This document shows, piece after piece, positions 30,843 through 38,674 of a stretch of 56,329 nt of DNA (positions are counted from its first letter, which is position 1; every line of letters begins with the position of its first letter). A model generated the notes under the pieces. That model was given only the letters and a program-made list of their open reading frames with translations. It had not been told where the DNA came from and did not search any database. The DNA lies in assembly GCA_022566735.1 (NCBI GenBank), contig JADFIG010000022.1:1-56329 (forward strand), read 5' to 3'. Source of the DNA: Pseudomonadota bacterium (GTDB taxonomy: Bacteria > Pseudomonadota > Gammaproteobacteria > Burkholderiales > Burkholderiaceae_C). The position numbers and the translations under genes are program-made.

Positions 30843-31664
30843 TCAGGCCAGGGCCTTGTAGAGCAGGCTGGCGGCCACGGCCAGCGTCAGCCACGCGAAG
30901 CCCTGGCGCAAGCGCGCCGCGGGCAGTTGCAAGGCCAGGCGCTGGCCGACGAGCAGGGCGGCCATGGCCCCGCCTGCGAAGGGCAGGGCCACGCCGATGT
31001 CCAGGCTGCCATGCAGGGCGGCCGAGGCCACGCCGCTGAGCGACACCAGGGCGATGACGGCCAGCGAGGTGGCCTGGACCTGGCGCAGGTCCAGGTCGGT
31101 GCGGTGGTTGAGCGCAGGCACGATGACGAAGCCACCGCCCACGCCGATCAGCCCGCTGAGCAGGCCGGACAGCGCCCCCGTGCCGGCCAGCGCGCGGGCG
31201 CAAGGGGCGGTCCAGTCCAGCCGACCGCTGTCGACGTTGACCCGGCAGACCGGGGTGGCGCCGTTGTCACGGGTGTTGCCCGATGTGCTGCCCGATGTGT
31301 TGCCGGGCAACGAGCGCAGCGTGCGCCAGCCCACCCAGGCCATGACGCCGGCAAACACCAGCAGCAAAGGCCGGGAGGGCAGGCGCTGCGCCAGGGCCAC
31401 GCCCAGCGGCGCGAACAGCATGCCGGTGGCCCCGATGAGCAGGGCCGCGCGGTAGCGCACCACGCCCTGGCGCAAGCCGACCACCGCCCCGAGCGCCGAC
31501 GCCAGGCCCACGGCGGCCAGACCGATGGGCCCCGCCGTCTGCAGGGGCAGGTGCAGCACCCACACCAGCAGCGGGATGGCCAGGATGCCACCCCCCGCGC
31601 CGGTGAGCGCCAGGATGAGGCCGACGATGGCGCCCAGTCCGGCGCCCAGCAGCGTGGTCAACAT
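30843..31664 (-). CDS. TauE/SafE family membrane exporter
   Basis: A 273-residue membrane protein with seven to eight hydrophobic segments and the TauE/SafE half-repeats, for example LTGAGGGILAIPLLVW near the start and LIGVGGGFVIVPAL in the second half. Family members export sulfite or sulfonate-type anions. It is the last gene of the bigR-DUF2892-tauE operon, which makes sulfite export after persulfide oxidation the likely role. The central cytoplasmic loop (about residues 115-135) has a short repeat, GNTSGSTSGNT, encoded by near-identical 12-bp units around 31274-31307. Confidence 0.85.
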   Translation of the reverse strand: MLTTLLGAGLGAIVGLILALTGAGGGILAIPLLVWVLHLPLQTAGPIGLAAVGLASALGAVVGLRQGVVRYRAALLIGATGMLFAPLGVALAQRLPSRPLLLVFAGVMAWVGWRTLRSLPGNTSGSTSGNTRDNGATPVCRVNVDSGRLDWTAPCARALAGTGALSGLLSGLIGVGGGFVIVPALNHRTDLDLRQVQATSLAVIALVSLSGVASAALHGSLDIGVALPFAGGAMAALLVGQRLALQLPAARLRQGFAWLTLAVAASLLYKALA

Positions 31665-31680
31665 GCGCGGGGTGCCGGGC

Positions 31681-31869
31681 TCAGCGCGTCTTGCAGGTCG
31701 ACAGGCCGAAGGGCAGGTAGGCCGGACACCAGCCGCTCAGGCCGGTGGCCAGGGGGACGACGCCCAGCCAGCCCCAGGCGCCGATGACGCCGGTGGCGGT
31801 GAGGGCCAGCAGGACGACGCCTGCGGTGATGCGGACCGCGCGGTCGATGCCGCCAACATTGCTCTTCAT
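31681..31869 (-). CDS. DUF2892 (YgaP-like) small membrane protein
   Basis: A 62-residue protein with two hydrophobic helices and the DUF2892 pattern: MKSNVGGIDRAVR at the start and GWCPAYLPFGLSTCKT at the end. In YgaP such helices carry a rhodanese domain, but here they stand alone. AAGGAG precedes the ATG. It lies between bigR and the TauE gene, the usual context for this family in persulfide-response loci. The two C-terminal cysteines could take part in sulfur transfer, but that is inference. Confidence 0.85.
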   Translation of the reverse strand: MKSNVGGIDRAVRITAGVVLLALTATGVIGAWGWLGVVPLATGLSGWCPAYLPFGLSTCKTR

Positions 31870-31904
31870 GGTGTGCTCCTTGGGTCGTTGAAAAAAAAAA
31901 GTGC

Positions 31905-32294
31905 TCAGCCGTGGGGTGCGCTGTGCACCTCCGGCATGCCCTGCCCGCACATGCGGCTGTGCAGGACCTGCAGGATGGCGGCGGCGTCCTCGCTGACCAG
32001 CCGGTAATAAATGTGCTTGCCCTGGCGGCGGGTGTCCACCAGACCTTCCTGGCGCAACACCCCCAGTTGCTGGGACAGCGTGGGCTGGCGGATGCCCAGA
32101 TCGGCCTCCAGCTCGCTCACGCAGAACTCGCCTTGCGTGAGGCGGCACAGCAGCACCAGGCGGTCGGCATTGGCCAGCACGCGCAACAGGGCGCAGGCGC
32201 GCTCGGCCGAGGCTTGCAGGGCGGCCAGGTCAGCGGCGGACGGTGAGGGCGGGGCGGCGTCGATGGCATCGACCCGGACGGCATTCGATTTCAT
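31905..32294 (-). CDS. bigR: ArsR-family persulfide sensor (BigR/SqrR-like)
   Basis: A 129-residue ArsR-type winged-helix repressor with recognition helix RQPTLSQQLGVLRQEGL. The two cysteines that form a di- or polysulfide bridge in BigR/SqrR align with C50 (LVLLCRL) and C116 (SRMCGQ). The in-frame ATG at 32303 overlaps the -10 box of its own promoter, so translation most likely starts at ATG 32294, right at the predicted transcription start (leaderless). It is divergent from a persulfide dioxygenase gene and precedes the DUF2892 and TauE genes, all presumed targets. Confidence 0.86.
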   Translation of the reverse strand: MKSNAVRVDAIDAAPPSPSAADLAALQASAERACALLRVLANADRLVLLCRLTQGEFCVSELEADLGIRQPTLSQQLGVLRQEGLVDTRRQGKHIYYRLVSEDAAAILQVLHSRMCGQGMPEVHSAPHG

Positions 32295-32301
32295 GGAAAA
32301 C

Positions 32302-32336
32302 ATTATGTTGACAAATAGATTGTCTGTCAATAAAGT
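32302..32336. promoter_or_regulatory. Overlapping divergent bigR and blh promoters with central operator
   Basis: Toward blh: TTGACA (32308-32313), 17 bp, TAAAGT (32331-32336). Toward bigR: TTGACA (32330-32325), 17 bp, CATAAT (32307-32302). Each -35 abuts the -10 of the other promoter, and the two share one spacer. Nested inverted repeats TTGACA/TGTCAA (32308-32330) and GACAA/TTGTC (32310-32324) fill it. A BigR dimer bound here would block both directions at once. Confidence 0.8.
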
Positions 32337-32369
32337 GATTGCACGAACTTCAGCACACCCGCACACACC

Positions 32370-33245
32370 ATGAGCACCTCGCCCCACGTCGTGTCCCTCT
32401 TCCATGCCGACACCTCCACCTTCACCCACGTCGTCTGCGACCGCGAGGGCGGCCGGGGCGCCATCGTGGACCCGGTGCGCGACTTCGACCCCGCCAGCGG
32501 CCGCATCGCCCACACCGCGGCCGACGAGGTCATCGCCGTGGTGCAGCGCCTGGGCCTGACGATCGACTGGATCCTGGAGACCCACGCCCACGCCGACCAC
32601 CTCTCGGCCGCGCCCTACCTGAAGTCGCGCCTGGGCGGCCGCATCGCGATCGGCCGCGCCATCGGCGAGGTGCAGGCCATCTTCGAGCCGCGCTTCCACC
32701 CGGGCGAGCCCCTGCCGGCCCACGGCCCGCGGGACGATGGCTTCGACCACCTCTTCGACGACGGCGACACCTTCGCCATCGGCGATCTGCAAGCCACCGC
32801 CTGGCATGTGCCCGGCCACACCCCGGCGGACATGGCCTTCGCGGTCGGGGACGCCGTCTTCGTGGGCGACACCCTGTTCCCGCCCGACGTCGGCACCGCC
32901 CGCTGCGATTTCCCCGGTGGCGATGCCCGCATGCTCTACCGCTCGGTGCAGCGCCTGCTGGCCCTGCCGGACGACACCCGCCTGTTCATGTGCCACGACT
33001 ACCCGCCCACCGGCCGCGAGCCCCAGGCCGTGTGCACCGTGGCCGACGAGCGCCGCCACAACATCCACATCCACGAAGGCACCAGCGAGGCCGAGTTCGT
33101 GGCCCTGCGCCAGGCCCGCGACGCCACCCTGGCGGTGCCGCGCCTCATCCTGCCGTCCATCCAGGTCAACATCCGGGCCGGGCAGCTGCCCCCGCCCGAT
33201 GTCAACGGCACGTCCTACCTGCGCTGGCCGCTGAGCGTGGCGTGA
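32370..33245 (+). CDS. blh: Persulfide dioxygenase-like metallo-beta-lactamase (Blh/ETHE1 family)
   Basis: A 291-residue metallo-beta-lactamase-fold protein with the metal motif T-H72-A-H74-A-D76-H77 and a further HVPGHTPADM and MCHDYPP, as in ETHE1/Blh enzymes that oxidise glutathione persulfide to sulfite. Its divergence from the BigR-like sensor and its neighbours (TauE exporter, DUF2892) give the classic sulfide-detoxification set. No ribosome site is apparent. The predicted leader is about 26 bases. Confidence 0.88.
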   Translation: MSTSPHVVSLFHADTSTFTHVVCDREGGRGAIVDPVRDFDPASGRIAHTAADEVIAVVQRLGLTIDWILETHAHADHLSAAPYLKSRLGGRIAIGRAIGEVQAIFEPRFHPGEPLPAHGPRDDGFDHLFDDGDTFAIGDLQATAWHVPGHTPADMAFAVGDAVFVGDTLFPPDVGTARCDFPGGDARMLYRSVQRLLALPDDTRLFMCHDYPPTGREPQAVCTVADERRHNIHIHEGTSEAEFVALRQARDATLAVPRLILPSIQVNIRAGQLPPPDVNGTSYLRWPLSVA

Positions 33246-33295
33246 GGCCGCGTGACACACTGGCAGCCACTGCCCCCATCGTTCCGAGCCCGACC

Positions 33296-33781
33296 ATGAC
33301 CGACGCCGCATCCGCCCACGACACCGCCAGCACCACCGTCTCCGTGACCCTGTCGCAGCAGCAGGACTTCCAGTTCCGCATCGCCTTCGGTGGTCACGCC
33401 CCCGACCTGCTGGGCGATGAGCCCGCGCCGCTGGGCCAGGGCGCAGGCCCGTCGCCGGTGCAGATGCTGGCCGCGGCCGTGGGCAACTGCCTGTCGGACT
33501 CGCTGCTGTTCGCGCTGCGCAAGTTCAAGCAGGCCCCCGAACCGATCACCTGCACCGTGCAGGCCGAGGTGGGCCGCAACAGCGAAGGGCGCCTGCGCGT
33601 GCTGGGCATGCAGGCGCAGCTGACGCTGGGCGTGCCCGCGGCCTCGCTGGAGCACCTGGAGCGGGTGCTCAGCACCTTCGAGGGCTATTGCACCGTCACC
33701 CAGAGCGTGCGCCAGGGCTTCCCGGTGGCCATCACCGTGCGCGATGCCACCGGCCAGGTGCTGACGCCGGCCGCAGCCTGA
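33296..33781 (+). CDS. OsmC family protein
   Basis: A 161-residue OsmC/Ohr superfamily protein, with GPSPVQMLAAAVGNCLSDSLLFAL and YCTVTQSVRQG placing the two family cysteines. OsmC proteins reduce peroxides, and some act on persulfides. It starts 50 bp after blh on the same strand and may be cotranscribed, which would suit a role in reactive sulfur handling. It could equally be a general stress protein. Confidence 0.85.
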   Translation: MTDAASAHDTASTTVSVTLSQQQDFQFRIAFGGHAPDLLGDEPAPLGQGAGPSPVQMLAAAVGNCLSDSLLFALRKFKQAPEPITCTVQAEVGRNSEGRLRVLGMQAQLTLGVPAASLEHLERVLSTFEGYCTVTQSVRQGFPVAITVRDATGQVLTPAAA

Positions 33782-33808
33782 GCCCAGGCCAGCTCGGCGC
33801 GCGCCAGT

Positions 33809-34312
33809 TCAGCGCGGGCCGCCGCGCCCTGGGAAGGTGGGTTCGCGTTCGCCGCGCTCCGGCGGCGGGCTGGTGCGGGGCGGGCGGGGCGTCACGCGGC
33901 GGTCGTCGTGCGGGGGGCGCAGGGCCGGCCCCGGCACGATGGGGTGTCCGAAGTGGACGCCCGTGAAGACGATGACGGGGAAGTCGATCCAGATGCCCTG
34001 GACATCGCGGCGCAGCGGCAGGTCGTCCCGGACATCGCGCAGGCCGTCGCCGGGCAGCCAGCCTTGCAGGCCATGGGGCACATGGACCTGGCACCACTGG
34101 TAGCGCGGATCGCAGCCGAGGATGCGCACGTAGGTGCTGGGCGGCAGCTCGGTCACGATGGCCCAGTCCGGCCCCGGGCCCAGCCGCAGCAGCATGGCCG
34201 AGTCGGTGTAGGCCTGCGCACGGGCCTGGGGGCTGGCGAAGGCGAGCACGGCCAGGGCCAGCGAGGCCAGTGAGGCCGGGGCGAGCCCGAGAGACAACTT
34301 GAAGCAGGCCAT
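33809..34312 (-). CDS. Secreted SH3-like domain protein
   Basis: A 167-residue protein with a signal peptide (cleavage near ARA-QAYT, residue 33). A bacterial SH3-like domain (about 36-90) follows, with YTDSAMLLRLGPGPDWAIV and CQVHVPHGLQGWLPGDGL. The C-terminal 60 residues are Pro/Arg-rich and low-complexity. It may bind the cell wall, as SH3-like domains in the periplasm often do, but no enzymatic domain is attached. The function is unknown. Confidence 0.75.
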   Translation of the reverse strand: MACFKLSLGLAPASLASLALAVLAFASPQARAQAYTDSAMLLRLGPGPDWAIVTELPPSTYVRILGCDPRYQWCQVHVPHGLQGWLPGDGLRDVRDDLPLRRDVQGIWIDFPVIVFTGVHFGHPIVPGPALRPPHDDRRVTPRPPRTSPPPERGEREPTFPGRGGPR

Positions 34313-34401
34313 GGCGGAGGGGTGTCGTTCGGACAGCCCCCATCTTAGCCACGCAGGCCCCGCACCGCGAGGGGCTGCGCCGTGGCGCGGTGGCCGCTGG
34401 C

Positions 34402-35295
34402 TCAGCCGCCCTGGCCCAGCACCGCCGGCACGGTGGCGCGGTGGAACCCGTCGAAGGTCGGCGCGCCAGCGTGGTTCGGCGTGGGCATGACCGGGCTGTG
34501 CAACGGTGCGCCCCCGTCGATGGCCACCGTGATGCCCGTGACGAAGGCCGCCCCCGGACTGAGCAGGAAACAGATGACCGAGCTGACCTCGGCCTCCAGG
34601 CCCAGGCGCTTGGCCGGCAGGTTGTCCTTGAGCATGCGGATCATCGGGGCCATCGCCGGCCCGTAGCTGTCCATGCCACTCGACGCGATCCAGCCGGGTG
34701 CGACGGCGTTGACGCGCACATGCGAGGCGGCCCACTCGTAAGCCGCGGTCTTGGTCAGGTTGGCCATGCCGGCCCGCGCCGCGCCCGAGTGCGCCATGCC
34801 GGGCATGCCGTTCCACATGTCGGCGGTCATGTTGACCACCGCGCCGCCGTGCCTGGCCATGCTCTGGTTGTAGACCTCGCGCATCATCAGGAAGCCGCCG
34901 GTCAGGTTGTTGGTGACGACGGCATCGAAGCCCTTTTTCGAGATGGCCGACAGCGGCGAGGGGAACTGCCCGCCGGCGTTGTTGACCAGGCCGTGGATGC
35001 GGCCGTGCTGCGCCACCAGGGTGGCCACGGCGGCCTTGACCTGGTCCTCGTCGCGGATGTCGAAGGCGCTGGTGAAGGCCTGGCCGCCGTCCTCGGTGAT
35101 CTCGGCGGCGGTGCGCGCGAGCTTGTCCTCGTTGCGCCCGGTGATGACGACGGTGGCGCCCAGCGATGCCAGTTCGTGCGCGACGCAGCGCCCGATGCCC
35201 GAGCCCCCGCCGGTGACGATGTGGACCTGGCCCTGGAACAGGCCTGGGCGGAAGATGCTGTCGTAGTGGCTGGGGTGGGGGGTGGCGGTGCTCAT
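34402..35295 (-). CDS. SDR oxidoreductase, PECR-like enoyl-CoA reductase
   Basis: A 297-residue SDR with GGGSGIG in the NADP loop (about 30-36) and LVNNAGG. Where typical SDRs have YxxxK it has HSGAARAGMANLTK, the pattern of peroxisomal trans-2-enoyl-CoA reductase and 2,4-dienoyl-CoA reductase relatives. An acyl-CoA or enoyl-CoA substrate is therefore likely, which fits the divergent acyl-CoA dehydrogenase gene. ATG 35295 has no ribosome site and lies about 3 bases after the predicted transcription start, so the mRNA may be leaderless. Confidence 0.85.
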   Translation of the reverse strand: MSTATPHPSHYDSIFRPGLFQGQVHIVTGGGSGIGRCVAHELASLGATVVITGRNEDKLARTAAEITEDGGQAFTSAFDIRDEDQVKAAVATLVAQHGRIHGLVNNAGGQFPSPLSAISKKGFDAVVTNNLTGGFLMMREVYNQSMARHGGAVVNMTADMWNGMPGMAHSGAARAGMANLTKTAAYEWAASHVRVNAVAPGWIASSGMDSYGPAMAPMIRMLKDNLPAKRLGLEAEVSSVICFLLSPGAAFVTGITVAIDGGAPLHSPVMPTPNHAGAPTFDGFHRATVPAVLGQGG

Positions 35296-35304
35296 GGTCA
35301 CGGC

Positions 35305-35333
35305 ACTCTAGCGATGATTGACGCAAGCGTCAA
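35305..35333 (-). promoter_or_regulatory. SDR promoter with LiuR-like palindrome TTGACGC-AA-GCGTCAA
   Basis: The palindrome at 35318-35333 has perfect 7-bp arms. Toward the SDR gene its right arm supplies a -35 TTGACG (35333-35328), followed after 17 bp by TAGAGT (35310-35305). It resembles the TTTACG-type sites of MerR-family LiuR regulators, which control branched-chain and acyl-CoA catabolism in proteobacteria. The site lies between SDR and acyl-CoA dehydrogenase genes, so it may control both. Confidence 0.6.
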
Positions 35334-35458
35334 TTGATGACCTTCTAGGTAAACACCCCATGGTGCGAGGCCGAGGGTTGCCACTAGCCTGCAGGCCAGA
35401 CGCGCTGTTCAGACGAACCGCCCCGCCGACCCCGTCCCCCCCCCCGCCTCCCGACACC

Positions 35459-36622
35459 ATGAGCCACCCCCCCTGCGCCGTCCACGCCGAGTACTTCAAC
35501 GAGACCCACGCCATGGTCCGCGAGACCACCCGCCGCTTCGTGGCGCAGGAAGTGCTGCCGCACATCGCCGAATGGGAAGAGGCGGGCAGCTTCCCGCGCG
35601 AGCTCTACCGCAAGGCGGGCGACCTGGGCCTGCTGGGCATCGGCCACCCCGAGCACCTGGGCGGCACGGCCGAGCACGACGTCTTCATGAAAGTCGCCGT
35701 CAGCGAGGAGCTGATGCGCAGCACCTCCGGCGGCCTGGTGGCCAGCCTGGGCTCGCTCGACATCGGCCTGCCGCCCGTGTGGCGCGGCGCCTCGCCCGAG
35801 CTGCAGCAGCGCATCGTGCCGCCGGTGCTGGCCGGCGAGAAAATCATGGCCCTGGCCATCACCGAGCCCAGCGGCGGCTCCGACGTGGCCAACCTGCGCA
35901 CCCGCGCCGTGCGCGATGGCGACCACTACGTCGTCAACGGCAGCAAGACCTTCATCACCTCGGGCGTGCGCGCCGACCATTACACCGTGGCCGTGCGCAC
36001 CGGCGGCGAGGGCTACGGCGGCGTGTCGCTGCTGCTGATCGACAAGGGCACGCCGGGCTTCAGCGTCGGGCGCAACCTGAAGAAGATGGGCTGGTGGGCG
36101 TCCGACACGGCCGAGCTCTTCTTCCAGGACTGCCGCGTGCCCGTGGGCCACCTGATCGGCCCGGAGAACGCCGGCTTCATGCTCGTCATGGCCAACTTCC
36201 AGGCCGAGCGCCTGGCCCTGGCCGTGATGGCCTGCATGACCGCGCAGATGGCGCTGGAAGCCTGCCTGGCCCACGTGCGCGACCGCGTGGCGTTTGGCAA
36301 GCCCCTGTCCAAGCACCAGGTCATCCGCCACAAGCTCGCCGAGATGGCCACCCAGGTCGACGTGGCCCGCGAGTACACCTACCGCGTGGCCGCGCGCATG
36401 CAGGCCGGCAAGCCCGCGGTGCAGGAAGTCTCCATGGCCAAGAACTTCGCCACCGAGGTCGCCGACCGCGTCACCCACGAGGCCGTGCAGATCTTCGGCG
36501 GCATGGGCTACATGCGCGAATCGGTGGTCGAACGGCTCTACCGCGACAACCGCATCCTCTCGATCGGCGGCGGCACGCACGAGATCATGAACGAGATCAT
36601 TGCCAAACAGCTCAACCTGTAG
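35459..36622 (+). CDS. Acyl-CoA dehydrogenase
   Basis: A 387-residue flavoenzyme that makes a 2,3-double bond in acyl-CoA. It has the ACAD signatures ALAITEPSGGSD (about 131-142) and a C-terminal QIFGGMGYMRE. The catalytic base appears to be E250 in FQAERLALA, as in long-chain and isovaleryl-CoA dehydrogenases, because the medium-chain position near the C-terminus has Gly in IGGGTHE. The frame is open further upstream, but the protein starts naturally at MSHPPC. It is divergent from the PECR-like SDR, with a LiuR-like palindrome between them. Substrate length is not determinable. Confidence 0.92.
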   Translation: MSHPPCAVHAEYFNETHAMVRETTRRFVAQEVLPHIAEWEEAGSFPRELYRKAGDLGLLGIGHPEHLGGTAEHDVFMKVAVSEELMRSTSGGLVASLGSLDIGLPPVWRGASPELQQRIVPPVLAGEKIMALAITEPSGGSDVANLRTRAVRDGDHYVVNGSKTFITSGVRADHYTVAVRTGGEGYGGVSLLLIDKGTPGFSVGRNLKKMGWWASDTAELFFQDCRVPVGHLIGPENAGFMLVMANFQAERLALAVMACMTAQMALEACLAHVRDRVAFGKPLSKHQVIRHKLAEMATQVDVAREYTYRVAARMQAGKPAVQEVSMAKNFATEVADRVTHEAVQIFGGMGYMRESVVERLYRDNRILSIGGGTHEIMNEIIAKQLNL

Positions 36623-36702
36623 TCACAGAAGATTCACGCAGATTTTCCTCAAGAGGCCCGTTTTACGTGTCGATACACCTCCCGTTGTTGTAGGGAGAAA
36701 CC

Positions 36703-38577
36703 ATGACGCCATCGGCGCAAGCATCGGCAACATCCGAAAACGCGGCCGCACACAATGCAGCCACTTCGCTCCCGGGGATGACCGTCTCCGAGATCATGGC
36801 CTGCGGGCTGTTGAGCATCCACTTCCAGCCCCTGGGCCGTCTGCGCGACGGGCAGGTGGTCGGGCACGAAGCCTTGCTGCGCGGTCCCCGCGGGCATGCG
36901 CTGGCCTCGCCCGACGCCCTGTTCGCCGCGGCTGCGATCCAGGGCGTGGCCTTCGACCTGGAGGTCCACGCCGTCAAGCTGGCGCTGAGCGGCTGGGCGC
37001 AGCAGGGCATGGCCGGGCAACTCTTCGTCAACCTCAGCGCCGGCGCGCTCACGGCCCTGGTCGCCCACCCGGTGGGGCATGGGGTCTGGGGCCTGCTGAA
37101 GGACCTGGGCGTGCCCACCGGCCGCCTGGTGGTCGAGATCACCGAGCACGAGCGCGTCGACAACCTGCCGCGCCTGCTCAACGCCACCCAGATGCTGCGC
37201 CGCATGGACGTGCAGCTGGCGCTGGACGATTTCGGCGACGGCCGCTCCAGCCTGCGCCTGTGGGCCGAGCTCAAGCCCGACATCGTCAAGATCGACAAGT
37301 ACTTTGCCCGCGACATCGCCTCGCACCCGGACAAGGTCCAGACCATCACCGCGTTGCGCCGCATCGCCGAAACCTTCGGCACGCAGATGGTGGCCGAGGG
37401 CCTGGAGACCGAGGACGAGCTGCGCGCCCTGCGCGACATGGGCATCGAGCTGGGCCAGGGCTACCTGCTGGGGCGCCCGCAGCCCGAGCTGGCCGAGGCC
37501 CTGCTGCCGGCGGCCAAGGAGGTCATCGACAGCCGCGAAATCGCCGTGCTGCCCAGCAAGACCCGCCAGGCCCGCAGCGACTTCGCGCTGGGCGCCATCG
37601 TGCAGGAGGTGGCGCCGCTGCAGGCCTCCGCCACCCACCAGCAGGCGGCCCGCCGCTTCCTGAAGGACGAATCCCTGCGCGCCATTGCCGTGGTGCAGGA
37701 CGGCCGGCCGATCGGCCTGGTCAACCGCCAGAGCTTCCTCAACCAGTACTCCAAGCCCTATTTCAAGGAGCTGTACGACCAGCGCTCCTGCCTGCTGTTC
37801 GCCAACACCGAGCCCATGGTGCTGGACGCGGCCATCGGCCTGGACCAGCTCACCGACGTGCTGACCTCGGAAGACCAGCGCTACCTCACCGAGGGCTTCA
37901 TCGTCACCCGGGACGGCCACTACCTGGGCATGGGCACGGGCGAGCGCCTGGTGCGCTCGGTCACCGAACTGCGCATCGAAGCGGCGCGCCATGCCAACCC
38001 GCTGACCTTCCTGCCCGGCAACATCCCGCTGACGCTGCACATCTCGCGGCTGCTCAACGGCGGCGCGCCTTTCGTGGCCTGCTACGCCGACCTCAACCAG
38101 TTCAAGCCCTTCAACGACCACTACGGCTACTGGCGTGGCGACGAGATGATCTGCCTGCTGGCGCGCACCCTGGTGGCCCATGCCGACGTGCGCCGTGACT
38201 TCGTCGGCCACGTGGGCGGCGACGACTTCGTGGTGCTGTTCCAGAGCGACGACTGGCACAGCCGCATCGAGACCGCCGTGGCCGATTTCAACCGCGAGGC
38301 CATCGCCCTGTTCGACGACGAGGCCCGCGAGCGCGGCGGCATCGAAGCCGAGGACCGCGAGGGCGTGATGCGCTTCTTCCCCCTGACCACCTTGTCGGTG
38401 GGCGCCTTGCGCGTGCATTCGGGCGATTTCCACCAGCCCGAGCAGGTCGCGTCGGCGGCGGCGGCGGCCAAGCACAAGGCCAAGCAGCTGTCGGCCGGGG
38501 TGTATGTGGATGCGCGGGAGGTGTCGGCGTCGGAGAGGTCGGCGTCGGAGAGGGCGGCCAGGTCAGCATCCCGGTGA
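36703..38577 (+). CDS. EAL-CBS-GGDEF protein (c-di-GMP signalling)
   Basis: A 624-residue cytoplasmic protein. The N-terminal EAL domain (about 35-270) keeps the catalytic set: E56 in EALLRG, Asn in FVNLS, Glu in ITEHE, DDFGDG, K in VKIDK and E in AEGLET, so it should hydrolyse c-di-GMP. A CBS-like pair follows (about 305-430) and may bind a nucleotide. The C-terminal GGDEF domain reads GGDDF at 505-509, a conservative change that may reduce or abolish cyclase activity. The tail repeats SASERSASERAARSAS. GGGAGA precedes the ATG. Confidence 0.9.
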   Translation: MTPSAQASATSENAAAHNAATSLPGMTVSEIMACGLLSIHFQPLGRLRDGQVVGHEALLRGPRGHALASPDALFAAAAIQGVAFDLEVHAVKLALSGWAQQGMAGQLFVNLSAGALTALVAHPVGHGVWGLLKDLGVPTGRLVVEITEHERVDNLPRLLNATQMLRRMDVQLALDDFGDGRSSLRLWAELKPDIVKIDKYFARDIASHPDKVQTITALRRIAETFGTQMVAEGLETEDELRALRDMGIELGQGYLLGRPQPELAEALLPAAKEVIDSREIAVLPSKTRQARSDFALGAIVQEVAPLQASATHQQAARRFLKDESLRAIAVVQDGRPIGLVNRQSFLNQYSKPYFKELYDQRSCLLFANTEPMVLDAAIGLDQLTDVLTSEDQRYLTEGFIVTRDGHYLGMGTGERLVRSVTELRIEAARHANPLTFLPGNIPLTLHISRLLNGGAPFVACYADLNQFKPFNDHYGYWRGDEMICLLARTLVAHADVRRDFVGHVGGDDFVVLFQSDDWHSRIETAVADFNREAIALFDDEARERGGIEAEDREGVMRFFPLTTLSVGALRVHSGDFHQPEQVASAAAAAKHKAKQLSAGVYVDAREVSASERSASERAARSASR

Positions 38578-38674
38578 GAGGCGGGCCCAGGTCGCCCGTC
38601 GGTGAGTCACGCCGTGCCGACCGCGGCGCGCGCCGACCCACCTCTTGCCGCTGCAAGTGCCAACGCTGCCACTT

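Noticed and set aside
31889..31900. An A-tract between bigR and the DUF2892 gene, as a terminator
   Set aside because: No hairpin accompanies it on either strand, and the genes look like one operon.
36649..38475. A 608-codon minus-strand frame opposite the EAL-CBS-GGDEF gene
   Set aside because: No domain is recognisable, while the plus strand has complete EAL catalytic motifs.
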